This document shows, piece by piece, positions 1-10,438 of a DNA stretch of 24,078 nt. A program made the position numbers and the translations under genes. This DNA is from Anaerolineae bacterium (GTDB taxonomy: Bacteria; Chloroflexota; Anaerolineae; JAFGEY01): NCBI GenBank assembly GCA_016929775.1, contig JAFGIE010000185.1, forward strand, positions 1-24,078, read 5' to 3'. Under the pieces are notes generated by a model. The model was not told where the DNA came from. It did no database searches and saw nothing but the letters and a program-made list of their open reading frames with translations. Each line of letters opens with the position of its first letter. The stretch's first letter is position 1.

Positions 1-984
1 ATCGCCCTGCTGTGGCAGCGCATGTACCACTGCGAGAACTTTTGGGGGCGAGTGGGGTTGGGTCCGATCGTGCTCAGCGGCATCGAGGCGGCGCTCTGGG
101 ATCTGAAGGGGAAGATGATGGGCCTGCCCGTGGTCGAGTTGCTGGGCGGGCGCAAGCACGAAGCCCTGGACTGCTATGCGACCGGAGGCCCGAGCAACTA
201 CCCGCTCCCCAAGCTGGAGGCCAAGATCGACTTTTACCTCTCGCTGGGCTTTCGCGCGTTCAAGGTGGGCGTCGGCGCGCACCCGGTGGCGCTATGGCGG
301 GCCAGCGGGCCGCAGCAAGCGGCGGACCACGAGGCAGCCAAGCTCGAGTTCGTCCGTTCGCACGTCGGTCCCGAGGTCAAGGTCATGCTCGACGGGCACA
401 TGGGTAACAACCCGGTCACGACCTGGGATCTGAACACGGCGCTGGTCGTGGCGAGGGCGCTCGAACCGTACGACCTGTTCTTTTTCGAGGAGCCGCTGCA
501 CTACACCGATCCGTGGGGTTATGCCGAGCTGCGCAAGGCGACTACGGTGCCCATCGCCGGCGGGGAGTGCCTGACCACGACCTACGAGTGGCGGGTGTTC
601 GTCGACCAGGACTGCTTTGACATCGGGCAACCCGACGCCGCCTTCACCGGGGGCATGGGCGAGTTCATGCGCGTCGCAGCGCTGCTGGAGAGCCGCGGGC
701 GCCGCGTCGCCACCCACTCGTGGGCGGCGGGTGGCGGGTTCATGCAGAACATCCACTGCGGCTTTGCCGCCGCCAACACGACGATCCTCGAGATCCCTCC
801 CGCCTTTGGGCCGCTGCACCGCGAGGTGATCGGCGACTCGTTCGTCATGCGCGACGGCAAGGTCCTGCCTCCTGACAAGCCAGGCCTGGGCATCGAACTG
901 AGCGAGGCGACCCGAGCGCGCTATCCCTTCGTGCCGGGCAGCGGCGAGTTCAGCAGCGTGCCAGGCAAGGTACTGACAGAGTGA
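1..984 (+). CDS. Enolase-superfamily (MR/MLE) acid-sugar dehydratase, 5' partial
   Basis: The reading frame is open from base 1, so the N-terminal capping domain starts outside the window; 327 residues are visible. The frame carries the family's A-x-W-D-L-K-G-K segment (residues 31-38). The barrel residues follow: K88 in FKVG, D131 in LDGHMG, the EE pair at 163-164 in FFEEP, E189 in GGE, D212 in QPD and H239 in THSW. These match the three metal ligands and the Asp-His dyad of the mandelate racemase subgroup. The second Lys of the usual K-x-K motif is Gly90, which argues against plain racemase chemistry and resembles acid-sugar dehydratases such as the rhamnonate dehydratase type. The expected reaction is dehydration of an aldonate to a 2-keto-3-deoxy acid, which fits the HpcH/HpaI aldolase at 9634. 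The substrate cannot be read from sequence. The next gene overlaps the stop by four bases. Confidence 0.9.
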   Translation: MALLWQRMYHCENFWGRVGLGPIVLSGIEAALWDLKGKMMGLPVVELLGGRKHEALDCYATGGPSNYPLPKLEAKIDFYLSLGFRAFKVGVGAHPVALWRASGPQQAADHEAAKLEFVRSHVGPEVKVMLDGHMGNNPVTTWDLNTALVVARALEPYDLFFFEEPLHYTDPWGYAELRKATTVPIAGGECLTTTYEWRVFVDQDCFDIGQPDAAFTGGMGEFMRVAALLESRGRRVATHSWAAGGGFMQNIHCGFAAANTTILEIPPAFGPLHREVIGDSFVMRDGKVLPPDKPGLGIELSEATRARYPFVPGSGEFSSVPGKVLTE

Positions 985-2009
985 GAGGGCCTGTGCAAGA
1001 CGTATACGTTCACGATGTGGTCGATGCCGGCGGACTGGAGCGGCTGCGCGCCATCGCGGGCGTGCGGGTGACGGTGGCAGAGACAGCTGTCCAGCCCGAG
1101 ACGTGGGTCGTGCCCGAGGAGCACGCCGGTCGTGTGAACGTGCTGTTGACCAGCTATGCTCCCGCGAACCTGCCTGCCCTGTCGGCCCTGGGTCTGATCC
1201 AGATCAGCTCGGCGGGCTACACACAACTCGTGGGCCTGGGCCTGCCGGAGGCGGGCATCCGGGCGAGCAATGCGCGCGGTATCTTTGACGTACCGATCGC
1301 CGAGTGGAACGTGGCGATGATCGTCAACCTGGCGCGCGACCTGCGGGGCATGATCCGCAACCAGGAGGGAGGGATCTGGGACCGTTCGGCGCGGTACCAG
1401 CACGAGGTGCGGGGCGCCGTGGTCGGCATCTGGGGGTATGGCGGCATCGGGCGCGAGACGGCGCGCCTGTGCAAGACGATGGGCATGCGCGTCCACGTGC
1501 TCAGTCGCACGGGCATCGCGCCGAGGACGAACGTCTACTGCGTGCCGGGCACGGGCGACCCCCGAGGCGTACTGCCCGACCGGGTGTTCCTGCCCGAGCA
1601 GAAGCTGGATTTCTTGCACGAACTGGACTTTCTGCTGATCTCGATGCCGCTGACCGAACACACCCGCGGGATCGTAGGAGAAGCCGAGTTGCAGGCCCTT
1701 CCTGCGCGCGCCCACGTGCTCAACCCGGCGCGCGGGCCGATTATCCAGGAGGAGGCGCTGCTGCGCGCCCTGCGCGAGGGTTGGATCGCCGGTGCGGCGC
1801 TGGACACGCACTACATCTATCCCATGCCGCCCGACCACCCGCTGTGGGCTCTTCCCAACGTGATCATGACCCCACACGTTTCGGGGTCCACCCTGAGCCC
1901 GCACTTCAAGGAACGGCTGTGGGAGATCCTGGTCGAGAACGTGACCCGGCTCATGGCGGGCGAGCCGCTCTTGAATGAACTGACCGTGCAACAGCTGCGC
2001 GGCGGATAG
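981..2009 (+). CDS. D-isomer-specific 2-hydroxyacid dehydrogenase-like protein (catalytic Glu replaced)
   Basis: The 342-residue protein has the two-domain layout of NAD-dependent D-2-hydroxyacid dehydrogenases. The Rossmann motif GYGGIG is at 152-157, catalytic Arg is R251 in NPARG, and the His is H299 in MTPHVSGST. The third member of the usual triad, the Glu of the D-V-F-x-x-E-P segment, is Tyr280 here (D-T-H-Y-I-Y-P). The protein may therefore be a subfamily with altered chemistry or pH dependence. An insertion of about 25 residues follows the second cofactor strand (about 181-208). The GTG start overlaps the preceding stop as GTGA, which suggests translational coupling; a weak AAGG lies 11 bases upstream. 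In this operon it would reduce or oxidise a sugar-derived 2-hydroxy/2-keto acid. The family is secure, the substrate unknown. Confidence 0.9.
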   Translation: MRGPVQDVYVHDVVDAGGLERLRAIAGVRVTVAETAVQPETWVVPEEHAGRVNVLLTSYAPANLPALSALGLIQISSAGYTQLVGLGLPEAGIRASNARGIFDVPIAEWNVAMIVNLARDLRGMIRNQEGGIWDRSARYQHEVRGAVVGIWGYGGIGRETARLCKTMGMRVHVLSRTGIAPRTNVYCVPGTGDPRGVLPDRVFLPEQKLDFLHELDFLLISMPLTEHTRGIVGEAELQALPARAHVLNPARGPIIQEEALLRALREGWIAGAALDTHYIYPMPPDHPLWALPNVIMTPHVSGSTLSPHFKERLWEILVENVTRLMAGEPLLNELTVQQLRGG

Positions 2010-2063
2010 GCGCGCACCGAGTTGCCCCATCTGCGTGACCACACATCATGCGGGAGGAAAAGC

Positions 2064-3551
2064 GTGAAGGATATCCTGCTGCTGGCGATCGACGACCACG
2101 CGCTGCCCTGGAGAAAGAACCTCTATCTCACGATCGCGAAACCGGCGGTGCACCCCGGTCCCGTCCTCGCGCCCAGCCGCGACGACCCCGCCGCGCCCGA
2201 CCACCTGGCGGCGCACTTTTACGGCACGGTGCTACACGACGAGCGCCGGTACCGCATGTGGTACTATGCGGTCGGCCTGGCGGAGGGAGGCGACACCAGC
2301 CTGGAGCACATGATCCAAGGGCCGATGTGCTATGCCGAGAGCGAGGACGGCATCCACTGGATCAAGCCCAACCTGGGGCGTGTACGCTACAAGGGTAGCT
2401 GCGACAACAACATCATCGATCTGCCCGAGGCGCACCTGGCGGACCCGCGCATCGAGGGCGTGATGCTGATCAAGGACGGCGAGGACCCCGATCCGGCGCG
2501 GCGCTACAAACTGCTGTACAACTATCACCCCAAGGATCGGCCCTTTTTCACCGTGCGCACGGCGACCAGCGCCGACGGGATCGACTGGGCGCCGGGACCG
2601 CCGCTCCCGATCGACGAATTCGTCGAGCATGCCTCGGTCTACCGGTACGATGGGTTGTACTACCTCCACGCCCAGAGCATGTCGCCGCATCACCTCAGCG
2701 ACGGCGGGCACGCGCGGGGACGGCAGGGCTACGTCTGGGTCTCGCCCGACTTTGACCACTGGCTCGAGGAGAGCGCAGAGGCTTTCCTGCTCCCCGAGCC
2801 CGCGGACCCGCCGATGCGGGGCACAGCCAAACCCTACGATCAGGTGCACCTCGGGGTAGGGGCGGCGGACGTGGGCGGCGTGCTGGTCGGCCTCTACTGC
2901 TGCTGGCACAACCGGCCCATCGAAGGGGACTGGTTCGGGCGGGCGCGCACGTCGGGCGACTTTGGCCTCTTGCTCAGCAACGACGGCGTCCACTTTCGCG
3001 AGCCGGTCAAGGGGCACGTCTTTCTCTCGGGTCAGGACTCGCCGGTCACGCCCGTGCCGGGCACGTTCTACCCCACGATCCTCTGCCAGGCGAACGGCAT
3101 CCTGAACGTGGGCGACGAGACGCGCATTTACCACGGGCGCTGGCGCAACGCGGGCTATGGGCACGACTACTATGGCGAGGTGGCCCTCGCCGTCCTGCCC
3201 CGCGACCGCTGGGGATCGCTGCGCCTCAATCCCGGTCAGACAGAGGGCGCGGCGTGGTCGGCGCCGGTCGTGCTGCCGCCAGAGCCCCAGATCGCCCTCA
3301 ATGCGGACGCCGCCGGCGGGATGCGGGTCGAGGTGTCGGACGAGCGGTTCGGCCTGCTGCCGGGATGGTCGGGCGAGGACAGCGGGCGCCCACGTGGGGG
3401 CGCCGGGCTATACTGTCCCGTGAGCTGGGCGGGGCGCGACCTGGGCGCACTATCCGGCAAGCGCGTGCGCTTGCGCGTCCGGATGCGAGGAAGCGAGGGG
3501 GTCGACCCCTGCCTGTACGCCATGTACGTCCGTTCGGGGCGGCATGCATAG
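2064..3551 (+). CDS. Five-bladed beta-propeller glycosidase-like protein (GH43/GH32-type fold)
   Basis: A GTG start at 2064 is preferred because GGAGG lies at 2053-2057, seven bases upstream; a TTG at 2022 has no ribosome site. The protein is 495 residues. It shows repeated propeller-type blades with the S-E/S-x-D-G-x-x-W pattern: S-E-D-G-I-H-W, S-A-D-G-I-D-W and S-N-D-G-V-H-F. This pattern is seen in GH43/GH32/GH68-related proteins and uncharacterised glycosidase-like families. A C-terminal segment of about 90 residues looks like a beta-sandwich. No signal peptide is visible, so it probably acts in the cytoplasm. The protein at 11596 has the same architecture and phrases such as P-N/T-L-G and N-N-I in the same order, so the two are likely distant paralogues. 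Catalytic acids cannot be assigned with confidence. Confidence 0.8.
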   Translation: MKDILLLAIDDHALPWRKNLYLTIAKPAVHPGPVLAPSRDDPAAPDHLAAHFYGTVLHDERRYRMWYYAVGLAEGGDTSLEHMIQGPMCYAESEDGIHWIKPNLGRVRYKGSCDNNIIDLPEAHLADPRIEGVMLIKDGEDPDPARRYKLLYNYHPKDRPFFTVRTATSADGIDWAPGPPLPIDEFVEHASVYRYDGLYYLHAQSMSPHHLSDGGHARGRQGYVWVSPDFDHWLEESAEAFLLPEPADPPMRGTAKPYDQVHLGVGAADVGGVLVGLYCCWHNRPIEGDWFGRARTSGDFGLLLSNDGVHFREPVKGHVFLSGQDSPVTPVPGTFYPTILCQANGILNVGDETRIYHGRWRNAGYGHDYYGEVALAVLPRDRWGSLRLNPGQTEGAAWSAPVVLPPEPQIALNADAAGGMRVEVSDERFGLLPGWSGEDSGRPRGGAGLYCPVSWAGRDLGALSGKRVRLRVRMRGSEGVDPCLYAMYVRSGRHA

Positions 3552-3637
3552 GAGCAGCGCGCCGTGCCTGCGCCACCGATAGGGCCCGACGCGGATCGCC
3601 GGCGCCCCTGGAGCGTGAGATCGTGAGTAGGTCAGCT

Positions 3638-5959
<2,322 letters not shown>

Positions 5960-5972
5960 GGAGTCACGTCTT

Positions 5973-7376
5973 GTGAAGACATTGACCGCTTCCGAGATCG
6001 AGGGGGTGCAGCGCGCCACAGAGACGATCCTGGAGGACGTCGGCGTACGCGTGCAGCACGAGGGACTGCTGCGGCGCGCGCGGCAGGCAGGGGCGCGCGT
6101 CGACGATGCGAGCGGCGTGGTGCGATTGCCCGCGCCCCTGCTGCGCGAGCTGTTGGCCACAGCGCCGGCCCAGTATGCGATCGCCGACGCGCTGGGCGGC
6201 GAGTTTACCGTGGGTGAGGGGGAGCCAGGCTGCCTGGCGATCGTCACCGATCCGTGGATCGTCGACTATGAGACCGGGCGCCCGCGGCGGCCCAGGCTGG
6301 CGGATCTGCGGCGGCACAGCGCGATCGCCCAGCAGCTGCAGCCGGTGATCGCAGTCAGCCGGATGGACTATCCTGTCGCGGACGTCGAGGGACCGCACTC
6401 GAGCCTGCGTGCGCTGCAAGAGCACCTGACCTATTTCGCCAAGCACTACTACAGCCTGCCCACTTCGGTCGCCGCTTTCGAGCAGTGGGTCGAGATCGCC
6501 CGCATCCTCGCCCAGGGGCGCACTCTGGCTCAGACGCGCATGGTCACCGTCGGCGTGCCGATCCTCTCCCCGCTGACGCTGACCGAGATGAACGCGACGC
6601 TCCTGCAGCGGGCCTGCGAGCTGAATTTCCCGATCGTGCCCACCACGTGCCCCATGGCAGGCACTACCGGTCCGTACGACAAGCTGGGGACCCTGGTCCT
6701 GGGCAACGCCGAGAACGTATTTATGGCTGCGTTGGTCCAGATCCTGCGCCCAGGCCATCCCTTCCTGTATGCACTGGGGCCGTCGCGCACGGACATGCGC
6801 TCGGGCGGCGACATGTACTACACGCTCGACAAAGTGCTGTGGAAGCGCTGGGCGACGCAGATGGGCAAGAGCTACTCGCTGCCGACCAGCGCCGAATGTG
6901 GGGGCTCGATGGGCTATCGCTACGACCCGCAGAGCGGCGCAGAGGGCATGCTGTTCATGCAGGCTGCCTACGAGTCCGGGGCGGACGTCCTCGCCGGGAT
7001 CGGTTCGTGCTATAACGCGATCGGCATGTCGGCAGAAATGATGGTCCTCCAGGTAGCGTGGTTGGAGGCTGCCCGGTTCCTCGAACGCTCCCTCGATAGC
7101 GAGGCCCTCGAGCGGTCGGTAGACAGCATCCGCCGAGTTGGGCCCGGGGGGCACTTTCTGACCGATGCGCTGACGATCGAGCGGCTGCGCGCGGGCGAGT
7201 TCTTTGATCACCCGCTCTTCGATCACAGCGGGGAGGGTACGCACCACCCGGGCATGGTGGAGCGCGCGCACCAGTGGGTGGAGGATCTGGTCGGCCGCGC
7301 CCGGTCACCGCTCCCCGACTGCGTGCGCGAGGACCTGGATCGCTACTTTGACGAGCAGTACAGGAAATCCGGATAG
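5973..7376 (+). CDS. MttB-family (trimethylamine/quaternary amine methyltransferase-like) protein
   Basis: This 467-residue protein matches the MttB superfamily in length and sequence. It has the N-terminal helical segment with R-A-T-E-x-I-L-E-D-V-G, the DPWIVDYETG strand, and the Gly-rich barrel core with PMAGTTGP (about residues 227-234), ECGGSMGYRYD and GIGSCYNAIG. Family members transfer a methyl group from a methylated amine to a corrinoid protein. The archaeal type carries pyrrolysine at an in-frame amber codon. No internal TAG interrupts this frame, so it belongs to the non-pyrrolysine group, which includes glycine betaine methyltransferases. No corrinoid protein or activator gene is in the window. 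The GTG start follows GAGGAG (5958-5963) that overlaps the preceding stop. A sugar-pathway role by context is inference only. Confidence 0.85.
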   Translation: MKTLTASEIEGVQRATETILEDVGVRVQHEGLLRRARQAGARVDDASGVVRLPAPLLRELLATAPAQYAIADALGGEFTVGEGEPGCLAIVTDPWIVDYETGRPRRPRLADLRRHSAIAQQLQPVIAVSRMDYPVADVEGPHSSLRALQEHLTYFAKHYYSLPTSVAAFEQWVEIARILAQGRTLAQTRMVTVGVPILSPLTLTEMNATLLQRACELNFPIVPTTCPMAGTTGPYDKLGTLVLGNAENVFMAALVQILRPGHPFLYALGPSRTDMRSGGDMYYTLDKVLWKRWATQMGKSYSLPTSAECGGSMGYRYDPQSGAEGMLFMQAAYESGADVLAGIGSCYNAIGMSAEMMVLQVAWLEAARFLERSLDSEALERSVDSIRRVGPGGHFLTDALTIERLRAGEFFDHPLFDHSGEGTHHPGMVERAHQWVEDLVGRARSPLPDCVREDLDRYFDEQYRKSG

Positions 7377-7429
7377 CGCACCGCAGGTCGAGAGAGGGCG
7401 CAAGACCGGCTCCCGGTTGATGCGGTGTG
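7377..7429 (+). other. Intra-operon stem-loop between the MttB-like and Gfo/Idh genes
   Basis: Directly after the stop codon, CGCACCGCA (7377-7385) can pair with TGCGGTGTG (7421-7429), eight Watson-Crick pairs plus one G-U. Inside it a second hairpin, ACCGG-CTC-CCGGT, occupies 7405-7417. There is no T-run after it, so it is not a classical intrinsic terminator. It could be an mRNA stability or processing element in the 96-base gap. The function is inferred. Confidence 0.45.
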
Positions 7430-7472
7430 TGGGTGGTGCAGAAACGCACGGTAGATACGAGAGGAGCACGAG

Positions 7473-8420
7473 ATGTCAGATCGAGATCCGATTCGCCTGG
7501 CGATGCTCGGCATGGTCGACGGCAACGGTCATCCCTATTCCTGGTCCGCCATCTTTAACGGGTACGACCCTGAGGTCATGCACGAGTGTCCCTATCCGGT
7601 GATCGACGACTACCTGGGCAAGGAACCAAAGGGGACGCTCCAGATCGAGGGGGCGCGGGTGACGCACATCTGGACCGACGATCCCGCAGACGCGCGGCAC
7701 GTGGCCCGCGCCAGTCTGATCCCGCACGTGGTCGATCGGCCCGAGGACGTGATCGGGCACGTAGATGCCGTGATCGTCTCGACCGACATCGGCTACGAGC
7801 ACGTGGCACGTTGCCGTCCCTTTGTCGAGGCAGGGCTGCCGGTGTTCATCGACAAGCCGATGACCGACAATGAACCAGACCTGCTGCAGTTCATCTCCTG
7901 GGTAGATGAGGGCAAGCGGATCCTGTCCTCTAGTGCGATGCGCTACGCCAAGGAGTATGGCCCCTACCGGGCCTCGACCCGGGAGCTCGGCGCCCTGCGG
8001 TTCGCCACGATCACCACGCCCAAGACCTGGGAGCGTTACGGGATCCACGCCCTGGAGGGCATCTACCCGGTGCTGGGGCCCGGCTTTGTCTCGGCGCGCA
8101 ACACGGGGACGGCTGAGCGGAATATCGTCCACCTCAAGCATCGCTGTGGCGCAGACGTGGTGGTCGCCGCGATCGGCGACATGTACGGCTCCTTTGGGGC
8201 GATGACCCTCAACGGCACCGCCGGGCACGTCGCCGTGGATATGCGAGACACGTTCTATGCTTTCAAGGCCCAACTCCAGGCGTTTGTCGATTACCTGCGG
8301 AGCGGCGAGCGGCCCTTCCCCTTTTCCGAGACGGTCGAGCTGATCCAGATCGTGATCGCCGGCACGCGCAGCCGGGAGCAGGGCGGGCGAGAGGTGTTGC
8401 TCGCTGAGATCGGTGGTTAG
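7473..8420 (+). CDS. Gfo/Idh/MocA-family NAD(P)-dependent oxidoreductase
   Basis: The 315-residue protein begins with the beta1-loop LAMLGMVDGNGHPYSW (residues 9-24), a diverged form of the usual G-x-G-x-x-G dinucleotide loop. It contains the family signature D127-K128-P129 in FIDKP, equivalent to the E-K-P lysine motif, and a C-terminal alpha/beta domain with GIHALEG (about 191-197) where the catalytic His is expected. Such enzymes oxidise or reduce hydroxyls of sugars, inositols and aminosugars using NAD(P). The ATG at 7473 has GAGGAG (7461-7466) seven bases upstream. The stop lies three bases before the next start, so the two genes are probably translationally coupled. The substrate is not predictable. 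The unusual nucleotide loop suggests a distinct subfamily, possibly with altered cofactor preference. Confidence 0.85.
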   Translation: MSDRDPIRLAMLGMVDGNGHPYSWSAIFNGYDPEVMHECPYPVIDDYLGKEPKGTLQIEGARVTHIWTDDPADARHVARASLIPHVVDRPEDVIGHVDAVIVSTDIGYEHVARCRPFVEAGLPVFIDKPMTDNEPDLLQFISWVDEGKRILSSSAMRYAKEYGPYRASTRELGALRFATITTPKTWERYGIHALEGIYPVLGPGFVSARNTGTAERNIVHLKHRCGADVVVAAIGDMYGSFGAMTLNGTAGHVAVDMRDTFYAFKAQLQAFVDYLRSGERPFPFSETVELIQIVIAGTRSREQGGREVLLAEIGG

Positions 8421-8423
8421 GCC

Positions 8424-9551
8424 ATGTCACTCACCGAACGGGAGCGCATGCTGGCAGTCTATCGCGGCGACACGCCGGACCGCGTGCCGTTCTTCTTGGA
8501 TCTCTCACACTGGTTCTACCAACGGCACCACATCCCGTTCGATCTGTCGGTGCCTCACTTGGAGCCCGAGTGGGATCTGATCGCCTATCACAAGCAGGTC
8601 GGGGCGGGCTTTTACATCCCCAACCTCAACTCGTACTATGACGCGGCCTACGGCCCCGATGTGCAAGCCACCACGACCAGCGAAGACACGCCTCACGGGC
8701 CCGAGCTCACCTGGCGGATCGAAACACCGTTGGGGGTCATCGAGCGCAAACGGCTGTGGGACGAGGGCAGTTACTCGTGGGCGATCTCGCGCTGGGGCGT
8801 GCAGAGCGCGCAGGACCTGCGCGTCCTGGGGTATGCCTATGGCAGCCGCCGCTACAGTCCCGCCTGGGAGCGGTACACCCCGTGGGTGACGGCGCTCGGC
8901 GACCTGGGGGTGGTGTACATGCCGATCGGGTACAGCGCAATGGGCTACATCCTATCCTACTGGATGGGGATCGAACGGACCATGTACGCGACGATGGACA
9001 TGCCCGGGGTGCTGCACGAGGTGATCGACCAGATCAACGATAACGTCCTGCAGTGCGTGGATATGGTCTGCCGTGGACCGGCTGAGGTGATCGTGATGGG
9101 GGACAACTTCAGCGGCGACATCCAGCCCCCGAGTTTCTTCAGGACATGGTCGGAGTCCTTTTACCGGGAGGCCATTCGCCGCATCCGCGAGGCGGGCAAG
9201 TGGAGCGCGGTGCACATCGACGGGCGGCTGCGCGGGATCCTGCGGGTCTTTGGCGAGCTGGGCGCGACGTGCGCCGACGCAGTCACGCCTGCGCCGATGG
9301 GCGACCTGACGCCAGCCCAATGTCGCGCCGAAGCCGGACCGGACATGGTGCTGTCGGGCGGCGTTCCGCCCGATCTATGGGAAGCACGGAGCAGCGACGA
9401 GGCCTTCAGGCAGGCGGTGATCGACTGGCTGGCGATCCGCACGGCAAGCCCGCGGCTGGTCGCCGCCGCCGGAGACCAGGTGCCCCCCGGCGCACCCGCC
9501 TATCGGATCGAGATGATGCGCGAGCTGGTCGAGCAACACGGTCGTTTCTAG
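8424..9551 (+). CDS. Uroporphyrinogen decarboxylase/MtaA-superfamily protein
   Basis: The 375-residue protein has the UroD-type start (T-x-R-E-R-M-L-A-V-Y-R-G-D-x-P-D-R-V-P, residues 4-22), a middle section with MGDNFSG (225-231) and the late-barrel strands VHIDG (263-267) and LSGGVPP (310-316). The superfamily contains true uroporphyrinogen decarboxylases and methylcobalamin:thiol methyltransferases (MtaA, MtbA, CmuA). The methyltransferases bind zinc through H-x-C and a late Cys. Here H264 is followed by D266 instead of Cys, and the late motif reads GDQVPPGAP rather than containing the ligand Cys. The canonical methyltransferase site is therefore not intact. No haem genes are nearby, so a haem role is unlikely. 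It may act with the MttB-like protein two genes upstream or have new chemistry. It starts three bases after the preceding stop. Confidence 0.82.
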   Translation: MSLTERERMLAVYRGDTPDRVPFFLDLSHWFYQRHHIPFDLSVPHLEPEWDLIAYHKQVGAGFYIPNLNSYYDAAYGPDVQATTTSEDTPHGPELTWRIETPLGVIERKRLWDEGSYSWAISRWGVQSAQDLRVLGYAYGSRRYSPAWERYTPWVTALGDLGVVYMPIGYSAMGYILSYWMGIERTMYATMDMPGVLHEVIDQINDNVLQCVDMVCRGPAEVIVMGDNFSGDIQPPSFFRTWSESFYREAIRRIREAGKWSAVHIDGRLRGILRVFGELGATCADAVTPAPMGDLTPAQCRAEAGPDMVLSGGVPPDLWEARSSDEAFRQAVIDWLAIRTASPRLVAAAGDQVPPGAPAYRIEMMRELVEQHGRF

Positions 9552-9633
9552 GCGGCGTGCCTCTGCCGCGAGCAGGCGCGGCGGGTTCGCCCCTCCTGTC
9601 ACACACAAGTCGATAGCGGGGAAGGAGTGCGGT

Positions 9634-10425
9634 ATGCACATGCGTCCAAGTCGTGTTCTGAACCGGTTGCGATCCGGCCAAGTCGCCACGTGTACCAAGC
9701 TGAACCTGGTTGACCCGCGAGTCGCCGAGATCGCGGCCCAATCTGGATTTGACTGTATCTGGCTGTGCAACGAGCACGTGCCCACCGATTGGCTGGTGCT
9801 GGAAAACATGATCCGCGCCGCCAAGATCTACGACGTCGATACGCTGGTCCGCGTGTCCAAGGGATCGTATTCGGACATGCTCCGCCCCCTGGAGGCGGAC
9901 GCAGCGGGGATCATGGTGCCGCACCTGATGAGCGCCGCAGAAGCCAAGATGGTCGCCCGTACCGCACGTTTCCATCCGATCGGGCGTCGCCCTGTGGACG
10001 GTGGAAACGCCGACGGCGCGTACACGCGGGTCGATTTCACAGAGTATCTCGCCGCCGCCAATCGCGAGCGGTTCGTGATCGTCCAGATCGAGGACCCAGA
10101 GCCGCTCGACGAACTGGACGAGATCGCCGGGGTCGCCGGCATCGACGTGATCTTTTTCGGACCGGGCGACTTTTCGCACGGCATCGGGCATCCAGGCGAG
10201 TTTGACCATCCCCAGGTCGTCACAGCGCAGAAGCGGATCGCCGAGGTCTGTGCCGCGCACGACAAGGTCGCCGGGACGGTGTGCGGCGCAGAGAACGCTG
10301 CCGCGTTGGTAGAGATGGGCTATCGCTTCTTGTCCATCGGCGCCGACGTGGTCGGCCTGGCGAGCTATTTCAGCAAGGCGTCTACGGACATCCGAGCCGC
10401 GATCGGCGCCAGCGGGGACGGTTAG
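9634..10425 (+). CDS. HpcH/HpaI-family class II aldolase
   Basis: The 263-residue protein matches metal-dependent pyruvate aldolases of the HpcH/HpaI family in length and motifs. H48 (CNEH) is the general base, R73 (VRVS) is the pyruvate-binding Arg, and E153 (QIEDP) and D179 (FGPGDFS) are the divalent metal ligands. Relatives cleave 2-keto-3-deoxy sugar acids such as 2-keto-3-deoxyrhamnonate, or 4-hydroxy-2-oxo acids, to pyruvate and an aldehyde. This is the natural step after the enolase-superfamily dehydratase at 1-984. The ATG has AAGGAG (9622-9627) six bases upstream. The 82-base gap before it contains no clear promoter. The aldehyde product is unknown; an SDR, AKR or Gfo/Idh enzyme of this operon could handle it. 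Confidence 0.9.
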   Translation: MHMRPSRVLNRLRSGQVATCTKLNLVDPRVAEIAAQSGFDCIWLCNEHVPTDWLVLENMIRAAKIYDVDTLVRVSKGSYSDMLRPLEADAAGIMVPHLMSAAEAKMVARTARFHPIGRRPVDGGNADGAYTRVDFTEYLAAANRERFVIVQIEDPEPLDELDEIAGVAGIDVIFFGPGDFSHGIGHPGEFDHPQVVTAQKRIAEVCAAHDKVAGTVCGAENAAALVEMGYRFLSIGADVVGLASYFSKASTDIRAAIGASGDG

Positions 10426-10438
10426 CGGAGAGCAGAGC

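Noticed and set aside
3254..3637. Upstream extension of the amidohydrolase/aminotransferase frame by 128 codons
   Set aside because: It overlaps the C-terminus of the preceding propeller gene in another frame and has no homology. The real start is at 3638 or 3623.
5973..7376. Pyrrolysine-containing methyltransferase
   Set aside because: The frame has no internal amber codon and reads through at normal family length.
7405..7417. Intrinsic terminator in the gap after the MttB-like gene
   Set aside because: The hairpin is short and no T-run follows; genes continue in the same direction with a good ribosome site.
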